Source: Raphanus sativus (taxonomy: Eukaryota > Streptophyta > Magnoliopsida > Brassicales > Brassicaceae). Taken from it: 64,000 nt of DNA. The translations under genes and the position numbers were made by a program. The stretch is taken from assembly GCF_000801105.2 (NCBI RefSeq), contig NC_079516.1, positions 45,302,908 through 45,366,907 of the forward strand, read 5' to 3'. Each line of letters begins with the position of its first letter. Position 1 is the stretch's first letter. The notes beneath the pieces were generated by a model, which did no database searches, was not told the DNA's origin, and saw only the letters and a program-made list of their open reading frames with translations. Shown one piece after another: positions 60,075-64,000 of this stretch.

Positions 60075-60322
60075 CTCCCTCCGTTTCATAATACTTGATG
60101 TTTTACCTTAGTGCACAAAGATTAAGAAAATTATATTTCTTTAATAAATAATATTTTAAAGATATAATTTAAAATCAATTAACCAATAATAAAAAAGACT
60201 GTGAAATCTAATTGGTTGAACAGTTTCCAATAAAGTTAAAGTAACCTTAAAATCTCAAAATTTCATCTAATTTGAAACAAAATTATCCTTCTAAAACATC
60301 ATCTATTATGAAACGGAGGGAG
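60075..60322. mobile_element. Stowaway-like MITE, well preserved ends
   Basis: 248 bp between TA (60073-60074) and TA (60323-60324). Inverted repeat CTCCCTCCGTTTCATAATA. Its interior relates it to fragments at 36236-36385 and 47351-47534. Confidence 0.88.
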
Positions 60323-60463
60323 TAGTATAGATCCTCTTACTGTACTTATTATTTACAAACGGCATTTCAGATTTATGATTATTAGATTAATCATTTAAAT
60401 GAATTCTTTAAAATTCTTGCTTATTGGAAATTATATATTTTTTTCAATATAATCTTCTTCTTT

Positions 60464-60690
60464 TTTGTCAAACAAACTACTTGCATTAATAGGGCCGGTC
60501 AATGTTTAGTCAACAGCAACAAAACGAGCAAAGCATGATCTTGTCAAAGCATCAGCCTGCGAGTTTTCTAAACGAGGAATATAAAAGTACGATAATGGAC
60601 AGAAGAGAGTGGCAAGGTTCCTAATGTCTTGGAGAGTACCCGTGATTTCATTCATATCCTGCTCTTCACGGAGAGCTTTTTTTAATATAA
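60464..60690 (-). mobile_element. LINE 3'-end fragment (RNase H C-terminus)
   Basis: The minus strand encodes YIPRLENSQADALTRSCFARF and a stop, then about 50 bases ending TTTGAC and an A-rich tail. This is the final part of an L1-like RNase H domain. The 5' side is truncated near 60690. No duplication was found. Confidence 0.75.
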
Positions 60691-60849
60691 TCTATCGAAT
60701 AGAATTTGGTAGTAACTGAAAGATAATTTATTGTCATTTCATCTCCAACACCTTCCATTCTTGTAACACTTATAAAGTAGCCTAATTGTGGATTGATTCA
60801 ATTCCATTATCTTATCTACACTACACCTCAGTTTTTTTTTTGAATTATA

Positions 60850-61005
60850 CCTCTGACTCCACAGAAATAGTCCAGACTAGTGACGTGTTGCCACATGTCG
60901 GTCCTCTGTCCATGGCGATGCCGTAATGTTAATTTTTCGGAGTTCGAACCCAGGTAGCGAGATTCACAGTTGTGAATCTTTTACCGAACTAGAAGCCCCG
61001 GTTAA
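60850..61005 (-). mobile_element. Possible SINE
   Basis: On the minus strand, GGGCTTCTAGTTCGGTAAAAG is followed about 35 bases later by GGGTTCGAACTCC, an A-box/B-box-like pair. Other ends are unclear. Confidence 0.38.
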
Positions 61006-61600
61006 AATAAATTTTATAAAGATGAATTTTTCAAATCCAAAAGCTAAGATGACACTGGAGAAATCCTGCTGATGATTGGTAAGATATCGTCATCACTCAT
61101 GTACTTTCTCATTAATTTATGTAATCTGCGGGTAAAACATGTTCTGATCTCTAATCTGAGAATCATCGAGTCACAGGAACATGTACAACAGTACAAGATC
61201 TTAAACGCTGACCAGACCAGAAGCTGACCCGAACTCGCAAGTTTTTTTGTTAAGGAGTGCATATCGAGGTAAGCCAGATACACACAATATGACAATGATA
61301 AGATATTTGAAAGAGTTAAATTCAGCTACGTTTCGACAGGAGTTTACTGAATTTCTTATTTGTGAATTGTTTTATAGTCCAAAGGATCCCTTCCCATGTC
61401 AACTCTTTTATTAGTGATGCCACAACAATCTCCTCTTTCTTGCAAGAGCGTGACTGGTACCTCTTCTCCGTTTTATTTAGCAGTAACGATGGGGAATTCA
61501 ACTCTTAGTTGATCATATTACAAGTTTAATTAGGCCATAAGACTCATTTTCCTCTTTTTATATCGCTTCCTATTTATTTTTCTTATTCTGGTACGGTACA
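61006..61600. other. Intergenic, nothing recognised
   Basis: An 83-codon open frame on the minus strand (61044-61295) shows no recognised domain. Confidence 0.35.
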
Positions 61601-61796
61601 GAAACCAACGGGTCTCCACATTATTTTCTGAATAGTGGATGAAAATCCATTCGTATGGAGACGCAATTTCTGTTCTATTCTACAAAATCAGATTCGCTTG
61701 GTATTTAGTTCCCTGTTTCTTGGTATGATTTTTGGACAGACTTGGGTCCTATCATTGATATGTTTGGACCATTTGGTGCACGCCAACTCATGCTAA

Positions 61797-62071
61797 GAGC
61801 ACCCCATCAAAGGTTCATGGGGGGGGGGTTCACACGTTTCCCAAAAAAAAAAAAATTATTAAAATATTGAACAGTGACGAACTCGGTTGGTTGGAGTTCG
61901 TCGGGATGAACCCGGGTCGTCACGAGTTCGCCACGTGGCGGCCCTTTAATGGTCGGATTTTTTTTTTTTTTTTTTTTTAGAAAAAAACGAAAAAAGTAAA
62001 AAAAAAAAAAAAAAAAAATAAAAAAAAATAAAGTTGTGAACCCCAAGGGGGGTTCACTGATGAGGATGCTC
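61797..62071. mobile_element. PIF/Harbinger-type MITE, TAA duplication
   Basis: 275 bp between TAA (61794-61796) and TAA (62072-62074). Ends GAGCACCCCATCAAAGGTTCA and, reversed, GAGCATCCTCATCAGTGAACC. The interior has long G, T and A runs. It interrupts LINE debris, so it is younger than that LINE. Confidence 0.85.
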
Positions 62072-62137
62072 TAAGGTCTCTGATGCAGTTTGAGACGGTT
62101 CATTGAGATTTCCCGCAGCTTGCTCCGATGATATGGA

Positions 62138-62225
62138 TAATGAGGTTGGACCTCAAATGGGTCTTGTGTGTGGCTGTTGTTTCTGAGCGCTCTGATCCAG
62201 ACCCATTTGAGGTCCAACTTCATTA
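62138..62225. repeat. 27-bp inverted repeat (hairpin), 34-base loop
   Basis: 62138-62164 pairs with 62199-62225. The core 19 bp are perfect (gttggacctcaaatgggtc at 62145-62163 against 62200-62218), and one G:T pair follows. Confidence 0.88.
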
Positions 62226-63189
62226 ATGGAAACATTGCAGCTAATTCCCTAAGTTCCCCTCTAAGACAACATGGAACAGGCTGCGACATCACTCCCCTGC
62301 GGTTCCATGGGCTAGAGTCAGATTTCAAACATGAAATTCCTAGATGATCCTTTATTACATGTCTGAGTATGCTCCATCGGTTACCAACACGTGATAGACT
62401 GCTTCAGTGGGGTTTAAATGTTCCTAGCAATTGTGTTCTGTGCAATACTGGGATTGAAACAACAAATCAACACTTGTTCTTCCACTGTACCTATGCTGCA
62501 GAGATTTGGTCACGTTTCTGTGGAAGAATGATTCCTGCTCCACCTTCGGATCTTCTTGTTACAGTGCCTTTATGCCAGTCACTGCAGGATTCAGCTTATA
62601 GTGATGCTGTGGTGTTCTTAGAACTCATTTTGCAGGTGATAGTTTATAATCTTTGGAGAGAAAGGAACTCACGCATCTTCCGGGGCAGCCTTCTTCGTGA
62701 CAGTGGATAGGATGATCCCTGAGTGCTTTCTTTCTTGTTCTCAGAGCTTATCTGGTTTTTTTTTGTTCTCCTTGACTCCTTCTGTTTCCTTGCATTCTCT
62801 GTTTCCTTGTCTCTCTTCTCCCCTGTTATCCATCTCATCTTTGTTGTAATGAGTTGCTAAGCAACATCTAGGCCTGGGCGTTCGGGTACCCGTTGGCGTT
62901 CGGGTCGGGTTTTTCGGATTTCGGTTCTAAAAAATAATACCCTATAGGTCCCATTCTAGATATTTTCTTACTACGGTCCGGGATCGGATATAACTTCTCG
63001 GGTTCGGATCGGTTTTGTAATACAATCTAAAACCCATAAAATAACCATATATCATTTTGGTTCGGGTTTTTTTGGATCGGTTCGGGTTTAACTGAAGTAA
63101 AATTCAAAAAACAAAAAAAAAAATTATAAGAAACAAGAATGCATAATTGAAAATTACTCTTGAAAGTGAAACAGAGTTGAGTACAAAGT

Positions 63190-63330
63190 TTTTAAGACTG
63201 AAAATAACAACATCCGACATAATGAAACAACAACACATCTGAAACTGAAAATAGCATCATCCGAGAATGTTTTGAAACTGAAAATAGCATCACCCGACAA
63301 GGTTTTGAAACTGAAATAACAAAAAGAAAG
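63190..63330. repeat. About 36-bp minisatellite in the hAT 3' region
   Basis: Three to four imperfect units built on gaaactgaaaatagcatca followed by cccgacaaggtttt. Confidence 0.7.
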
Positions 63331-63534
63331 CAACAAATAGAACTGACAAACAACAAAGTGAGGGACATTGGAAGTTTGGAACAATCTTGAGCTTAGGAGT
63401 ACTTGACAATCATGATGACTCCTGCCAAAGAAAATTGTGAAAATTAAGCCAAATGAAACTAAAACAGAAGCAAATCATTGTAAACTAAAGGTTTTTTTTT
63501 GTGCGATACCTTAGAAGTGATGAGGCTCTTGATG

Positions 63535-64000
63535 TCATATAGCATATTCTGATGCAAAGACAGAACAAAACAAATCAATACAAAAAAAATAAAAAGCTAA
63601 AATGTTAGAACTTGTAAGATATAAGATGACATACCTCTCTCAATCTTTTCCTGTTCTTCAATGTCTTCAAGGATCTGTGCATTAGTAAGCACTCTTGACT
63701 CGCAGTGAATATCTTGCTTAAGCCATTGTTCAGTACACATCAATACCTCAACCATGAAGTGAGTAAGACAGCTTCGAGATGGGCTTATGATCCTTCCACC
63801 AGTACTGAAAGCACTCTCAGATGCAACAGAAGAAACCTGCAGTGCAAGAACATCCTTTGCAATCTGTGAGAGAATCGGGAACTTGGTACAGTTTCGCTTC
63901 CAAAACGAGAGGACATCATACTCGACACCAGGCAGCAAATCTGGATTCTCAACTCCTTCTTTCAAGTATATATCTAGCTCGTCCCTATTGTCTTTGACTC
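63535..64000 (-). CDS. hAT transposase, C-terminal dimerisation domain (partial)
   Basis: Minus-strand exon from the window edge (64000) to 63635, then exon 63548-63535, joined over a GT..AG intron. The spliced end reads EKIEREYAI and stop. The exon encodes the hAT dimerisation domain: DIYLKEGVENPD, FDVLSFWKRN-like YDVLSFWKRN, FPILSQIAKDVLALQVSSVA, SESAFSTGGRIISPSRS, LTHFMVEVLMCTEQWLK. This is the RICESLEEPER/DAYSLEEPER-like lineage signature. The N-terminal BED finger and catalytic part lie outside the window. No break is seen in the visible part, so an autonomous copy is possible. Confidence 0.88.

Larger units (their letters stand above)
61600..62868 (+). pseudogene. Decayed LINE pol remnant, split by a MITE
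   Basis: Plus-strand debris of a reverse-transcriptase ORF. WYDFWTDLGPIIDMFGPFG (about 61718-61775) matches the segment preceding zf-RVT. Then comes a MITE (61797-62071). VSDAV debris follows, then an open piece 62369-62710 (LHRLPTRDRLLQWGLNVPSNC, CVLCNTGIETTNQHLFFHC) forming the zf-RVT domain. It stops without an RNase H domain, as in one class of plant LINEs. The 3' flank is cut by the hAT beginning at 62869. A 27-bp inverted repeat (62138-62225) sits inside. Confidence 0.75.
62869..64000 (-). mobile_element. hAT element, left end and transposase 3' part
   Basis: The terminal repeat TAGGCCTGGGCG starts at 62869, preceded by the presumed 8-bp target GCAACATC (62861-62868). Subterminal DNA is dense in ttcgggtcgg words. 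The transposase gene lies on the minus strand and continues beyond the window. Its end closely matches the non-autonomous element at 11200-12014. Confidence 0.75.

Overview
The window is plant nuclear DNA. It has split genes with GT..AG introns, AT-rich intergenic DNA, and LINE, Ty3/gypsy, hAT, MULE, PIF/Harbinger, Stowaway-like and Helitron remnants. The three complete genes read as near-identical orthologues of Arabidopsis thaliana chromosome 2 genes (At2g26690 to At2g26830, recalled from memory). Together with the wide, TE-filled spacing this points to Brassicaceae, most likely Brassica or a close relative such as Raphanus. The species cannot be fixed from the sequence alone.

There are four host genes in 64 kb. 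(1) The 5' end of a nitrate/peptide transporter, NPF6.2/NRT1.4, lies on the minus strand at 710-2762 and runs off the left edge. (2) A complete 11-exon ethanolamine kinase (EMB1187-like) lies at 19615-21928. (3) A small RanBP2-type zinc-finger protein (At2g26695-like) lies at 37774-38852. (4) A brassinosteroid-inactivating cytochrome P450, CYP734A1/BAS1, lies at 54542-57547. They are separate transcription units with no operon-like logic. Genes 1, 3 and 4 belong to one Arabidopsis neighbourhood. The kinase, about 14 locus numbers away in Arabidopsis, sits between genes 1 and 3 here, so local order has changed.

The rest is mobile DNA in layers. It includes a nearly intact 6.46-kb L1-like LINE (28323-34780) with a 13-bp target duplication and uninterrupted ORF2; a 1.4-kb Pack-MULE-like element with 9-bp target duplications (25770-27170); and hAT elements with 8-bp duplications, one nested in another (11200-12014). 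There are also a 5'-truncated LINE (8535-9671), two decayed gypsy remnants (22.4-24.1 kb and 49.4-51.3 kb), a Sadhu-like retroposon (46058-46941) and Helitron ends near 52-53.7 kb. A Stowaway-rich stretch follows the P450. At the right edge an hAT with a recognisable transposase C-terminus begins inside an older LINE.

The most unusual signal is a recurrent class of very small insertions, at least 18 between 0.4 and 39 kb. A 10-19-bp direct repeat flanks only about 6-31 bp (55 bp in one case), usually an oligo(T) or oligo(A) run plus a few bases. Several match the terminal bases of LINE 3' ends seen elsewhere in the window, which suggests LINE insertions truncated almost to the poly(A) tail. 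Patch-type break repair is the main alternative.

No tRNA, rRNA, CRISPR array or bacterial-type regulation was seen. Exon borders were placed by reading splice sites and comparing with remembered Arabidopsis proteins, not by alignment software.
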